Assembly (NCBI RefSeq): GCF_014195635.1
Contig: NZ_JACICC010000011.1
Location: forward strand, 1-58,726
DNA length: 58,726 nucleotides
Source: Pseudochelatococcus contaminans
Lineage (GTDB): Bacteria; Pseudomonadota; Alphaproteobacteria; Rhizobiales; Beijerinckiaceae
Direction: 5' to 3'
Under the pieces are notes generated by a model, which saw only the letters and a program-made list of their open reading frames with translations, did not search any database and had not been told where the DNA came from. A program made the position numbers and the translations under genes. Below, one piece after another: positions 25,478 through 33,988 of the stretch (the stretch's first letter is position 1; every line of letters begins with the position of its first letter).

Positions 25478-25879
25478 TCAGGTGATTTGCAGCGAACCCT
25501 TGGCCGCCATCAGCACCTCGACGACATCGGGAGCGGTGATGATCTCGTAATCCGGTGCCATCTGCCCGGCGGTGAAACCATTATGGATCATGCACGAAGC
25601 GCAGATCGCGATGCGTCCACCCTTGGCGCGGAAGTCCGCCAGCAGTTCCGCCACCGGGAGGAAGGGCTTGCCGATATCCATGCCGTCCGCTGCGCCGGGC
25701 TGGCCGAGTTCGACGGCGTCGACCATCAGCAGGATGATTGCGCTGTGGCCCTTGTTGAGTGCGTTGACCGCCATCGTGAAGGCGACTGTGACCTTGGCAG
25801 GGTTGGATTGGCCGTCGAAGATCGTGGCAACGAAGTCGGCTGGCTTTATTTCAACGGCTTTCGTTTCAACACTTTTCAT
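25478..25879 (-). CDS. DsrE-family sulfur carrier-like protein
   Basis: A protein of about 133 aa with the DsrE/DsrF-like fold: VTVAFTMAVNALNKGHSAIILLMVDAVELGQPG, then GGRIAICASCMIHNGF with the cysteine pair. DsrE-type proteins relay persulfide sulfur between transferases. The start ATG 25879 follows GGAGAGTTCC and lies inside the SulP coding end (14-bp overlap), so translation is coupled. It is a likely sulfur relay partner of the Blh and DUF442 proteins encoded upstream. Confidence 0.9.
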   Translation of the reverse strand: MKSVETKAVEIKPADFVATIFDGQSNPAKVTVAFTMAVNALNKGHSAIILLMVDAVELGQPGAADGMDIGKPFLPVAELLADFRAKGGRIAICASCMIHNGFTAGQMAPDYEIITAPDVVEVLMAAKGSLQIT

Positions 25880-27671
25880 GGAACTCTCCTGTGCTGGAAG
25901 GATCGGGTCGCGCCGCGGCAAGCGCGGTCACGGCCTCGTGTTGGCTGAGAAAGATCTGACCGGTGAGGCGTTCGAGAAAATCCGTCCGGCGGAGACGATC
26001 CATGACCGGCCCCTTCACCTCGGAAAGATGAAACGTGACCCCGGCGTCGGCGAGACGGCGGTTGATGTCCTCAAGGCTGTCCAGGGCGCTGGCGTCGATC
26101 TCGTTGACGGCGGAGCACATCAGCACGACATGGCGGACATCCGGCTCTTCAGCCACGAGCGCGGCGATCCGGTCCTCCAGATAGCGGCTGTTGGCAAAAT
26201 AGAGGCTTTCATCCACACGGATCGACAAGATTCCCGGCTCCGTCACCACACGATGGCGTTCGACATTGCGGAAATGCTGCGTGTCCGGCACCCGGCCCAC
26301 GACCGCCATATGCGGTCGGCTCGTGCGGTAGAGGTGCAATGCCAGTGACAATCCCACGCCCGCGACGACTCCAGGTTCGACGCCCCACAGCAGCGTGACG
26401 AGGATCGTCGCGGCCATGGCGGCGAAATCCGCTTTTGAGTAGGCGAGGACGCGCTGGATCTCGCGCAGGTCCACCAGCGACAGGACGGCGACGATGATGG
26501 TGGCGGCAAGCGTTGCCTGCGGCAGGCTGGCGAGCAGCGGCGTCAGGAACAGCGCGGCAAGCGCAATCCCGAGCGCGGTGAACACGCTCGCGGCCGGCGT
26601 TTCGGCGCCGGCATCGAAATTGACCACGGAGCGCGCGAACCCGCCCGTCACCGGGTATCCGGACGAGAAGGCGGCGGCGATGTTGGCGGCGCCCAGCGCG
26701 ATCAGTTCCTGATCCGGCTCGATCCGTTGCCGCCGCTTCGCCGCCAGTGTCTGCGCAACCGATACGGATTCGACGAAGCCGATGATGCTGATAAGAAAGG
26801 CAGGAACGGCAAGAGCTGTCAGCATATCGAGGGAGATTTGCGGCAAACCCGGAACGGGCAGGCCCTGCGGGATCGCGCCGACGAGGACCACGCCTTCCGA
26901 AGCCAGATCAAGGCTGCCCGCGAGCAGGATCGTCACCGCGACGGCGACAATGGGCGCTGCCCGCGTGGTGATGTCCGCCGATCGCTGCGGCACGCCGAGG
27001 CGGGTGAGCAGAGGTCTCAATTGACTGCGGGCGAAATAGAGGAAAACGAGCACGCTAACGCCGATCGCGACGGTGATCGGATTAGTCATGTCCGCACTGG
27101 CGGCCAACGCGGCAATGATGCCGGGAAGGGTGTCACCGCCTGCCGAAACTCCCAGAATATGCTTGAGCTGGCTGGCGGCGATCAGAACCCCGGAGGCGGT
27201 GATGAAACCGGAAATGACCGGGTGGCTGAGAAAATTGGCGACAAAGCCGAGCCGGAATATCCCCATCAACAGCAGCATGACGCCCGACAGAAGCGCCAGC
27301 AGGATGGCGGCAGTCAGGTAATCGGCGGTTCCCTGCGCCGCCACTTCGCCCACAGCCGCTGCCGTCATCAGCGACACCACGGCGACGGGGCCGACGGCAA
27401 GCGTGCGGCTGGTGCCGAACAGCGCGTAGGCGACGAGCGGCAGTATCGAGGCGTAGAGGCCGATTTCGGGTGGCAGGCCGGCCAGCATCGCATAGGCCAG
27501 CGATTGCGGGATCAGCATGATCGTCACGATGACCGCCGCCACCAGATCGCTGGTCAGGGTAGCGCGGCTGTAGGAGCACCCCCATTCGAGGATCGGCAGA
27601 AACCTGCGGATCGACGGGAGCGCGCGTGCCGGCCGGGGAAATTGGGGGCTGTCGTTCATTGTTGCGCTCAT
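25866..27671 (-). CDS. SulP-family anion transporter with STAS domain
   Basis: A protein of about 601 aa. Twelve or so membrane segments of the SLC26/SulP fold include VTIMLIPQSLAYAMLAGLPPEIGLYASILP and the FSSGYPVTGGFARSVVNFDAGAETP segment. A cytoplasmic STAS domain follows (about residues 440-560: ILSIRVDESLYFANSRYLED, VVLMCSAVNEIDASALDSLEDI). It exchanges sulfate, sulfite or bicarbonate. In this operon sulfate or sulfite is the natural guess. The start is ATG 27671 (MSATMNDS); it stops 14 bp inside the next gene. Confidence 0.93.
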   Translation of the reverse strand: MSATMNDSPQFPRPARALPSIRRFLPILEWGCSYSRATLTSDLVAAVIVTIMLIPQSLAYAMLAGLPPEIGLYASILPLVAYALFGTSRTLAVGPVAVVSLMTAAAVGEVAAQGTADYLTAAILLALLSGVMLLLMGIFRLGFVANFLSHPVISGFITASGVLIAASQLKHILGVSAGGDTLPGIIAALAASADMTNPITVAIGVSVLVFLYFARSQLRPLLTRLGVPQRSADITTRAAPIVAVAVTILLAGSLDLASEGVVLVGAIPQGLPVPGLPQISLDMLTALAVPAFLISIIGFVESVSVAQTLAAKRRQRIEPDQELIALGAANIAAAFSSGYPVTGGFARSVVNFDAGAETPAASVFTALGIALAALFLTPLLASLPQATLAATIIVAVLSLVDLREIQRVLAYSKADFAAMAATILVTLLWGVEPGVVAGVGLSLALHLYRTSRPHMAVVGRVPDTQHFRNVERHRVVTEPGILSIRVDESLYFANSRYLEDRIAALVAEEPDVRHVVLMCSAVNEIDASALDSLEDINRRLADAGVTFHLSEVKGPVMDRLRRTDFLERLTGQIFLSQHEAVTALAAARPDPSSTGEFHEKC

Positions 27672-27684
27672 TTGCCGGTGAAAG

Positions 27685-28125
27685 TCATTTCCCTGCGGAC
27701 GTTTGCGGCGCAAAGGCCTTGCGCATCAAGCGTGCAAGGACGATCCCGGCGAGCATCGCGGCCACGAAGATCACGGCGCTGATCTCGCCCAGGCCGAGCG
27801 CGGGGATGGAGCCGCCGGGGCAGAAGCCGGCGATGCCCCAGCCGGTGCCAAATACGGCGGCCCCCGCCAGCAGAGGAAGATCCAGATCCCGCTTTGTCGG
27901 TAGGTGGAACGTCTTGTCGAACAAAGGCTTTGGCTGTTGCAGCACGAAGCGGTAGCCAGCGGCCGTGACTATCAGCGCCCCGCCCATGACGAAAGCGAGC
28001 GACGGATCCCACGATCCGGCGAAGTCGAAGAAGTTCAAAACCTTCGCCGGGTTGATCATGCCGGATATTGCGATTCCAGCGCCGAAGACGAGGCCGGCGA
28101 TGAGGGCTGAAAGAACGCGCGCCAT
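27685..28125 (-). CDS. YeeE/YedE-family transporter subunit, C-terminal half type
   Basis: A 146-aa membrane protein: RVLSALIAGLVFGAGIAISGMINPAKVLNFFDFAGSWDPSLAFVMGGALIV and WGIAGFCPGGSIPALG, with the conserved cysteine of the YeeE fold. It is encoded next to the complementary half, overlapping it as TGATG at 28125. Such pairs (PmpA/PmpB-like) correspond to one full YeeE/YedE thiosulfate- or persulfide-type sulfur permease. It should bring reduced sulfur across the inner membrane. Larger open frames in the region are shadows. Confidence 0.92.
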   Translation of the reverse strand: MARVLSALIAGLVFGAGIAISGMINPAKVLNFFDFAGSWDPSLAFVMGGALIVTAAGYRFVLQQPKPLFDKTFHLPTKRDLDLPLLAGAAVFGTGWGIAGFCPGGSIPALGLGEISAVIFVAAMLAGIVLARLMRKAFAPQTSAGK

Positions 28126-28556
28126 CAGAAGCCTCCCAGGCCATGCCGGATGACGAACACCGTGATGGTTGTCGTCGCCATGAAAGTTAGGGTCGCCGCG
28201 ATGGAGCGGACCGACAGCCGTGCCATGCCGCAGACGCCATGCCCCGAGGTGCAGCCTGAGCCGAACTGGATGCCAACGCCGACGATCACGCCGCCGACAA
28301 CGAGCCATGGGGCCGGAACCGGGCTGTCGAAAGCGATGACCGTGTTGCCCGCGACTGCCACGATGAGCGCCGGCGCGGCAATCGCACCGATTATGAAAGC
28401 GGCGCGCCATGCCCAATCTGCTGCCGTGGGTGGCAGCAGGCCGGACAGGATGCCCGATATGCCCGCGATGCGCCCATGCATCGCCATGAGGATCACGGCG
28501 GCGAGACCGATAAGCGCGCCGCCGAGAAGAGAGGTGATGGGGGTAAACACCGTCAT
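28125..28556 (-). CDS. YeeE/YedE-family transporter subunit, N-terminal half type
   Basis: A 143-aa membrane protein with four to five helices (LLGGALIGLAAVILMAMHGRIAGISGI; PWLVVGGVIVGVGIQFGSGCTSGHGVCGMARLS). The GSGCTSGHGVCG motif is the hallmark of YeeE/YedE sulfur transporters, whose cysteines relay thiosulfate. It begins 3 nt after the Blh stop codon and overlaps the partner gene. It is expected to form a complex with the 27685-28125 product. Confidence 0.93.
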   Translation of the reverse strand: MTVFTPITSLLGGALIGLAAVILMAMHGRIAGISGILSGLLPPTAADWAWRAAFIIGAIAAPALIVAVAGNTVIAFDSPVPAPWLVVGGVIVGVGIQFGSGCTSGHGVCGMARLSVRSIAATLTFMATTTITVFVIRHGLGGF

Positions 28557-28559
28557 GGC

Positions 28560-29456
28560 TCAGTCCCGGTCCATTTCATCCCACGCCGCGCCGGTCAGCA
28601 GGTCGAGCGGTATCTTGAGATAGCGCCGGCCATTGGCTTCAGGGACGGGCAGGCGGCCGCCGTTCATGTTGATTTGCAGCGACTGGAGGATGAGTTTCGG
28701 CATCGCCAGGGTGCGGTCGCGCGCTTCTCTCGCGGCAACGAAATCGTCCTCGATCTTGTACCGGGCCATATGGATGTTCGCGGCCTTCTGCTCGGCAACG
28801 GTCGATTCCCACTGCGGCTCGCGTCCGCCGGGCTGATAGTCGTGGCCGGTGAAGATGCGCGTCTCGTCGGGCAGGGCAAGGATCGCCTGGATCGAGCGCC
28901 ATAGCACACGAGCGTCACCGCCGGGAAAATCGGCCCGCGCGGTGCCGCTGTCCGGCATGAAGAGGGTGTCGTGGACAAAGGCAGCATCGCCGATAACATA
29001 GGTGATCGAAGCCAGCGTGTGGCCGGGCGAGAACATCACCTTCGCATCGATATTGCCGACCTTGAACGTATCGCCATCCGCGAAGAGCCGGTCCCACTGC
29101 GAACCGTCGGCGGGGAAATCCGGCCAGTTGTAGAAGCCCTTCCAGAGCTTCTGGACCTCGATGACCTTCTCGCCGATGGCGGTTGGCGCGTCGGTCTTTT
29201 CCTTGAGGTAGCGGGCGGCGGAGAAATGGTCGGCATGCGGGTGCGTGTCGAGAATCCACGCAACCGTGTAGCCCTTGTTGTGGATGAAATCGAGGATCCG
29301 GTCGGCATTGGTCGTGGCCGTCTGGCCCGACTTCTCGTCGAAATCGTAAACCGGATCGACAATGGCGCATTGTTTCGTTTCCGGATCGGCGACGACGTAC
29401 TGGATTGACCAAGTGCGGGGGTCGAAAAAGCCGGTGACTTCGGGGTGTCCGGGCAT
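28560..29456 (-). CDS. blh: Blh-type metallo-beta-lactamase-fold persulfide dioxygenase (ETHE1-like)
   Basis: A 298-aa MBL-fold enzyme that should oxidise glutathione persulfide to sulfite. The metal motif THPHADHF, the later SPGHTLASITYVIGD, and DTLFMPDSGTARADFPGG with IFTGHDYQPGG match ETHE1/Blh persulfide dioxygenases. AGAAGGA precedes ATG 29456. Classical Blh carries an extra DUF442 rhodanese-like domain; here that domain is a separate gene immediately upstream (29499-29927). It is the central enzyme of the sulfide-detoxification operon. Confidence 0.92.
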   Translation of the reverse strand: MPGHPEVTGFFDPRTWSIQYVVADPETKQCAIVDPVYDFDEKSGQTATTNADRILDFIHNKGYTVAWILDTHPHADHFSAARYLKEKTDAPTAIGEKVIEVQKLWKGFYNWPDFPADGSQWDRLFADGDTFKVGNIDAKVMFSPGHTLASITYVIGDAAFVHDTLFMPDSGTARADFPGGDARVLWRSIQAILALPDETRIFTGHDYQPGGREPQWESTVAEQKAANIHMARYKIEDDFVAAREARDRTLAMPKLILQSLQINMNGGRLPVPEANGRRYLKIPLDLLTGAAWDEMDRD

Positions 29457-29498
29457 GGGTGTTTCCTTCTGGACTATGGAGTTGCGATGACTGGCAGA

Positions 29499-29927
29499 TC
29501 AGTAACCGTTTTCGGTCAGCCAACCCACGGCGCGGGATAGGTCAAAGCCGCGTGCATTTCCGAAGGGAACGAGATCTTTTTTCCTCATGCGTCCGTCGAA
29601 AACCTCGCCGATGGCCCACAGGATCAGGGAACGCGATCCCGAACGGCAGAAGGCGAGAACAGGCCCCCGGCTCTCGGCCAGCACCTTCTGCAGCATGCGG
29701 ACCTTCGCCTCGGTGATGTCCGGACCGGCTATGGGAATATTGACGCTTTCCATTGCGGCGCCTTGGGTGGCTGCGGAGATCGCAGCGGCGGACGGTTGCA
29801 GGAATACCTCGCCATCGGGCCTGTTGTTGATGATCGCCGCGTATCCCGCCCGCGCGATATCCGCGATGTCCTTCGGGCGGATTTGCCCACAAACGGCGAA
29901 ACGCTCATTGATTACGACTGGGTTCAC
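29499..29927 (-). CDS. DUF442 / TIGR01244-type sulfurtransferase-phosphatase-like protein
   Basis: A protein of about 142 aa with the tyrosine-phosphatase-like DUF442 domain: FAVCGQIRPKDIADIARAGYAAIINNRPDGE and active-site loop LAFCRSGSRSLILWA (C-X5-R). In Blh this domain works as a thiosulfate:glutathione sulfurtransferase feeding the dioxygenase. I prefer GTG 29927 because GGGGAG lies 7 nt before it; ATG 29942 lacks a binding site. It is the first gene of the eight-gene operon, just downstream of the BigR-type operator. Confidence 0.88.
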   Translation of the reverse strand: MNPVVINERFAVCGQIRPKDIADIARAGYAAIINNRPDGEVFLQPSAAAISAATQGAAMESVNIPIAGPDITEAKVRMLQKVLAESRGPVLAFCRSGSRSLILWAIGEVFDGRMRKKDLVPFGNARGFDLSRAVGWLTENGY

Positions 29928-29973
29928 AGACGCTCTCCCCATCTGCAGCGGTAAGCACTTGATGGTGATGTAA

Positions 29974-29998
29974 ATTATATTTCAATATAATGCAATCA
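29974..29998 (-). promoter_or_regulatory. Candidate BigR/SqrR-type operator, - strand sulfur operon
   Basis: A perfect palindrome, ATTATATT-TC-AATATAAT (29974-29991), overlaps the minus-strand element TGATTGCATTATATTGAAA (29998 to 29980), which matches the one at 22377-22395. It lies about 50 nt upstream of the chosen start of the first gene. Confidence 0.68.
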
Positions 29999-30351
29999 AA
30001 AAAATGCAATAAATTAAATGAATAAAAACAGGCGCTGGTAAGAGGCATGGGTACAGGACGACAGGTGACTAGGCTGCTCCACCGTGCCAAATTTGCGTGA
30101 TTGCCCAGCAAGTCGCGCTTTACATTAAATGCTTGCCAGATCGTTCTATCCGCCTGTTCCGGATGGCACCGGCCCAGAACAGGCAATACATTTGTAGAGA
30201 AGCCTTGGCGCATGCAACTCGCCCGCTTGTGCGGCCGCATATATAAATCGTAGAGGCGTTTCTTGCGTAATGCGCTCATTTTGCGCGCTTGCGTCACTTG
30301 GTTAAGCAGAGTAATCGACAGGCACTTTTGGAACAGAAAAGGTCGCGCAGA

Positions 30352-30673
30352 TCAATTTTCCTCGATCTCGTCAAGCATTGCGAGCACACCGATTAGGTGA
30401 AAGAAATACCGTGGATACCCGCCATATCTTTCTAATGCTCTTTCATCCTCTTCGACATGGCTGACATGAGCACGTTCTTGACGAGGCATCCTCAAGTCTG
30501 GATGCCGAGAACGAAGGGTTTTCTTTGAGAGTAATGCCAAGCTCAAATGTAACCATACAGTAATTATTGTTGCTCACCGGCCATCTATAATGCAAAGTGC
30601 CGATTGCATCCTGGTGCTTGATGGCGGGCGTATTGTCGAGGCAGGAGGTCACGATAAGCCGATCGCGTTGCAT
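30352..30673 (-). pseudogene. Possible frameshifted small gene, unrecognised
   Basis: Two overlapping minus-strand frames join naturally. One begins at ATG 30673 (MQRDRLIVTSCLDN..., GTLHYRWPVSNNNYC). The other ends ERYGGYPRYFFHLIGVLAMLDEIEEN at 30352. A single frameshift between 30443 and 30546 would give a protein of about 105 aa. I do not recognise it. The palindrome at 30707-30722 lies where an operator of this gene would be. Confidence 0.25.
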
Positions 30674-30706
30674 GGAGCATATTCACGTCTGATGTCACCA
30701 GAATAT

Positions 30707-30722
30707 AAATATAATTATATTT
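30707..30722. promoter_or_regulatory. A+T-rich palindrome, possible operator
   Basis: Perfect palindrome AAATATAA-TTATATTT, flanked further out by TGTCA (30694-30698) and TGACA (30726-30730) in inverted orientation. It resembles the A+T palindromes of the sulfur operators but lacks the TTGCATT element, so assignment to the same regulator is doubtful. Confidence 0.35.
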
Positions 30723-30914
30723 GATATGACACTCTATCTGTCAATTATTATGTCACGGAAATCATTTCTACCAGCTCATTTGTTGAAAAAATGCTGGCGG
30801 TGATATTGCATAAACTGCGAGTGCGGCCTGTTTTCAAGCTATGACGGGATAAATGGCCGGCTCTCAGGATTGATGAGCCACGAGACCCTGTCCGGAGCAG
30901 CGCCTCTGACGGCA

Positions 30915-31065
30915 GCGCACGGTCACGAATGCGTCTTTCGCGATCGAGGAAGAATCGAATTGCCCAGATCTGCTTCGGGGTGAAAGGACGCTTGGTGCTG
31001 ACCTTCTTTCCGGTATTCCAAGCTGCACGCTCGCGGCTGGCATCATCAAATTGAGAATGGCCCAT
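30915..31065 (-). pseudogene. Tyrosine recombinase/integrase, N-terminal remnant
   Basis: ATG 31065, behind GGAGAAC, starts MGHSQFDDASRERAAWN, followed by KRPFTPKQIWAIRFFLD and RRIRDRAL. This is the N-terminus of a common proteobacterial phage-type integrase. Similarity ends at about 30915, where the next residues expected (DLAIDSKLRGCDL) are replaced by unrelated sequence. The catalytic domain is gone. Confidence 0.7.
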
Positions 31066-31218
31066 GTGAGTTCTCCTCGGCCTTGATTGGCCGAGTAAGA
31101 AACGCGGGAGTCCCAACCGTTCGGAGAGCTGGTTGCCAACCAGACCGGATCTCAGGTCGGCAACACAATCCCGGGCAACCGTCTATCGCCAATCGAGACG
31201 GTGACATCCTCCTCCTCC

Positions 31219-33324
31219 TCAGGCCCGAGGCTCATCGAGTGCGTCGAGAAAGGTCGATCTCGTCGGAAACCTCTCGATATTGCGGAGCGCAGTCAGGAGT
31301 GCAGGCTGGGCATAGGCCGCAAGCGCGCCCAGCAGATCGGTCTCGCTGGACGTGAGCGGCCCCACTTTGGGGCTCTTAAGCAGCGCATATCCCCGCATCA
31401 CGGTTTCGCCCACACCCCCCGGTTCGCCGGGAGGAGATTGGAAGAGGAGCTCCATCCGGCGCGCCACGCTCGGTTCCCGTGGCTCCACGCTGTGCCGCAG
31501 GAGGATGGCTTCCAACGCCGCGAAACTTTGGGTGAGGCGCACCAGTGGATCGGGTGAGGTTAGTCCCTGGCTGAACCGGATCAGGCTTGCCCGCACGTCG
31601 AGCGCGAAAGGGGTGAGCCCCTCGATCGCGATCAGGCGCCCGGCCAGCGCGAGACCCTGCTCCATTATCCGCTCGCGGGCGGCATCCGAGAGCCGCCAAT
31701 GCACGATGTCTTTGACAAGCAGACTGTCTGTGAGACTAGCCTCGTTCTCGGAGAGAACAATCAGTTTGGATGAGGGCATGATCTCGGCGCCCATAAGTGC
31801 CATCGGACAGAGGAGGGCGGCAACAATCGATTCCGGACAGAAAACGCGCAGGAGAGCGACGCAATCCTGCGCTATTAGAAGTGCCTTTTCCTGCGCGAAG
31901 TGCGGCTCGGCTATGAGTTCGATCGCGATTGCGGCGTGACCCACAAAATCTCTTTCCATCTGCAAAAGGAGCGCGTCCACATCCGCCGCCTGTTCGGGTG
32001 ACGGCTCGCCTCCCCGGCTGCGGAAATCTTCGATCAGTTGGATGCCGAGCGGCTCGATGGCGACAGGACCAAGCTGGAAAGCAGATTGGACTTCGAGATA
32101 GGCAACCGGCGCCAGCACGCGACATGTCCGAACTGTGTTCCTGGCTGCGGCACTGAGTGCGTCCGAGTAGCTTTCTGCATCCGAGCCAGAGAACGCAGAA
32201 CGAGCCCAGATGATGAAAGTCTGTTGGATAAAGCTCTGCCCAAGCGACTGGGCGGCCCACGGTGTCTCGCGGACGAGATCGGCTAGCGTGGCAACGCCAG
32301 AAAAATCGTCCTCGGCCAAGCCGTAGGGCGTCGTGTCAGTGTGGATGAACGCGACGACACGCATGCCGTCCGCATCTTGGCCGGTAAAAACCGGCGTATC
32401 GACGAGATCATCTGGCGTGATCGTGGCAGCTGCGTGCCGCTGGCTCGGAAATGAGGGCGACGGCCGAGCTGCAAAACGAAGGGCTCGTATCTTTGAGACA
32501 AGCTTGATAGCGGCTTCGTCTATCGCACGCGCGTGTTCGGGGCTCCATTGGAACCTCTCGACAGACGCCGTCTCGGGGTTCGGCAGTGAAGGAGGCGCCA
32601 TCCCACGTCCGCGCTGTTCAAGTTCGGCTTCCAGTCTCGCCGTCTCGATCAGATCCTCCCGATGCAGCGTCTCCAACTCCTGATCGAGCCAGGCATGCAG
32701 CGCGCGGACATGGGTCAGATAGTCGTCGACGAACTGCCGGAAGTCGAGCTTGTCGCCTTTATCAGCGATGAACTGGCGTGCTCTTGCACTCAACTTGGGC
32801 CACGCTGCAAGGGATGTCAGCTCCAGATGTATGCCGGTCTTGATCGTCGCATCCGTGTCAGGATCGTTCCGGTCGAACCGGACAAACATGCTGGTGCCGG
32901 GCGGCCCCCTGTGCAGCATGTAGTTGCGCAGGTCATGGATGAAGGCCACGACCGGTTCCCTTCCAGGACCGGCATTGAGACGGTCCTGATAAGCGGTCTG
33001 GAGGGGTGTCCCATCATAATGCTCCGCGACAAGCGCGCGCGTATGGTCGACAAGCGTCTTGGCAGCAGCCAGGAAATTGTGGAGATGGCGAGAAATCTCA
33101 CGATGAGCCTGTTGGCTGGCCTCCCTGTTCTTCTCGAAGAAGAGGTCGAGACTGAGTTCTGCATCGTGCGCGCGGATGACGGCTTCACGCAACTCGAGCG
33201 CATTCATTTCGAGAATATTGAGTGAGAAGGTCCGGGCATGGGCCCGGTTGAGATACTGAGCACCGGGCGAGGCGTGCAGCGCGTCTACCGCGGAACGGCC
33301 GAGGGTGGATGGATCTGCCATCAT
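31219..33324 (-). CDS. Large uncharacterised protein with HEPN-type motif, possible defence RNase
   Basis: A 701-aa soluble protein of no assigned family. The N-terminal region (about residues 55-220) is helical and contains FIHDLRNYMLHRG. Here R133-N134-x3-H138 fits the R-x4-H motif of HEPN ribonucleases, and the preceding NREASQQAHREISRHLHNFLAAAKTLVDHTR helix is typical of HEPN bundles. A second helical region near the C-terminus (about residues 590-690: LTQSFAALEAILLRHS, VARRMELLFQS) recalls Apea-type HEPN domains, but its catalytic motif is degenerate (VMRGYALLKSPKV). AGAGG precedes the ATG. It is a single gene with no partner, lying between recombinase remnants, as defence genes often do. 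Anti-phage function is inference only. Confidence 0.75.
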   Translation of the reverse strand: MMADPSTLGRSAVDALHASPGAQYLNRAHARTFSLNILEMNALELREAVIRAHDAELSLDLFFEKNREASQQAHREISRHLHNFLAAAKTLVDHTRALVAEHYDGTPLQTAYQDRLNAGPGREPVVAFIHDLRNYMLHRGPPGTSMFVRFDRNDPDTDATIKTGIHLELTSLAAWPKLSARARQFIADKGDKLDFRQFVDDYLTHVRALHAWLDQELETLHREDLIETARLEAELEQRGRGMAPPSLPNPETASVERFQWSPEHARAIDEAAIKLVSKIRALRFAARPSPSFPSQRHAAATITPDDLVDTPVFTGQDADGMRVVAFIHTDTTPYGLAEDDFSGVATLADLVRETPWAAQSLGQSFIQQTFIIWARSAFSGSDAESYSDALSAAARNTVRTCRVLAPVAYLEVQSAFQLGPVAIEPLGIQLIEDFRSRGGEPSPEQAADVDALLLQMERDFVGHAAIAIELIAEPHFAQEKALLIAQDCVALLRVFCPESIVAALLCPMALMGAEIMPSSKLIVLSENEASLTDSLLVKDIVHWRLSDAARERIMEQGLALAGRLIAIEGLTPFALDVRASLIRFSQGLTSPDPLVRLTQSFAALEAILLRHSVEPREPSVARRMELLFQSPPGEPGGVGETVMRGYALLKSPKVGPLTSSETDLLGALAAYAQPALLTALRNIERFPTRSTFLDALDEPRA

Positions 33325-33614
33325 AGAACATACCTCTTTGCAGGTGCAGAACGCGATCTGTATCGAGAAATCGGTTGCGACTGCGAGCGATAACAGTAGA
33401 GCGCCTCAATACGGGCACCCGCCACCACATCAGTGCGAAGGGCAGCCTTAATCACTTATCGCTAAATGCCGCCTAGCAAATAAGCACGCTAGCGATCATC
33501 CCCGATAGTACCCTTGGCGGATGAATGAACGACCGGCTTTAGGATCGCCCCAGTGGGGCGCTAACGGCGAAAATGGGGCGCTGAGCTGCCGAGTGCACCT
33601 GATATGCGAGACAT
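33325..33614. other. Intergenic region upstream of the HEPN-like gene
   Basis: About 290 bp containing the promoter of the HEPN-like gene. I see no RNA gene or repeat. Confidence 0.4.
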
Positions 33615-33984
33615 CTATTGTCTCGCACACATAATCTCCATTTTTCCCGTCTCAGCAATGATCCGTGCGGCGAAGGCGGACACGTAGCTGCGGCGAAAGC
33701 CATGTCTTCGCTCCAGCAGGCGTTGCTCTGCTACCTTGATGATCTTGCGCACCAACGAAGGTGGAATGGCTAGGAAGTCAGCGTGGTTGAGCTCGGCGTG
33801 AAGGCTTCTGATTTCTTCTCCCGTTCGAGTTTGCAACGCCTGAAGATATGCCAGCCGCTCCTGCAACGCTGGTTCATCCAGGCTGAGCGCCCCATCTCAA
33901 TCGCCTTGAGGAGTCGTTTCAGGCGCAGTCACACCTCCTCACCACGCCGGGTCAATTCCTTAAGCCGGTCATTTCCGTCACGCT
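33615..33984 (-). pseudogene. Large serine recombinase, C-terminal remnant
   Basis: Read on the minus strand, fragments DRLKELTRRGEEV, stop, RLKRLLKAIEMG, frame change, ALSLDEPALQERLAYLQAL and GFRRSYVSAFAARI follow the C-terminal coiled-coil of large serine recombinases (LKRLY.AIE.G..DL.DP.LKERI..L). There is one in-frame stop and at least one frameshift. The 5' part is cut by the IS5-family element starting at 33989. It signals a former integrative element here. Confidence 0.55.
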
Positions 33985-33988
33985 CTAG

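Larger units (their letters stand above)
29999..31218. other. Low-coding, decayed region between sulfur operon and HEPN-like gene
   Basis: About 1.2 kb with no intact recognisable gene. It holds a possible frameshifted small gene (30352-30673), an A+T palindrome (30707-30722) and a tyrosine-recombinase remnant (30915-31065). A minus-strand frame ending at 29905 overlaps the operator and is not supported. Confidence 0.5.

Noticed and set aside
29905-30297. 130-residue minus-strand open frame across the BigR-type operator
   Set aside because: It covers a strong palindromic operator and overlaps the start of the DUF442 gene; composition does not look coding.
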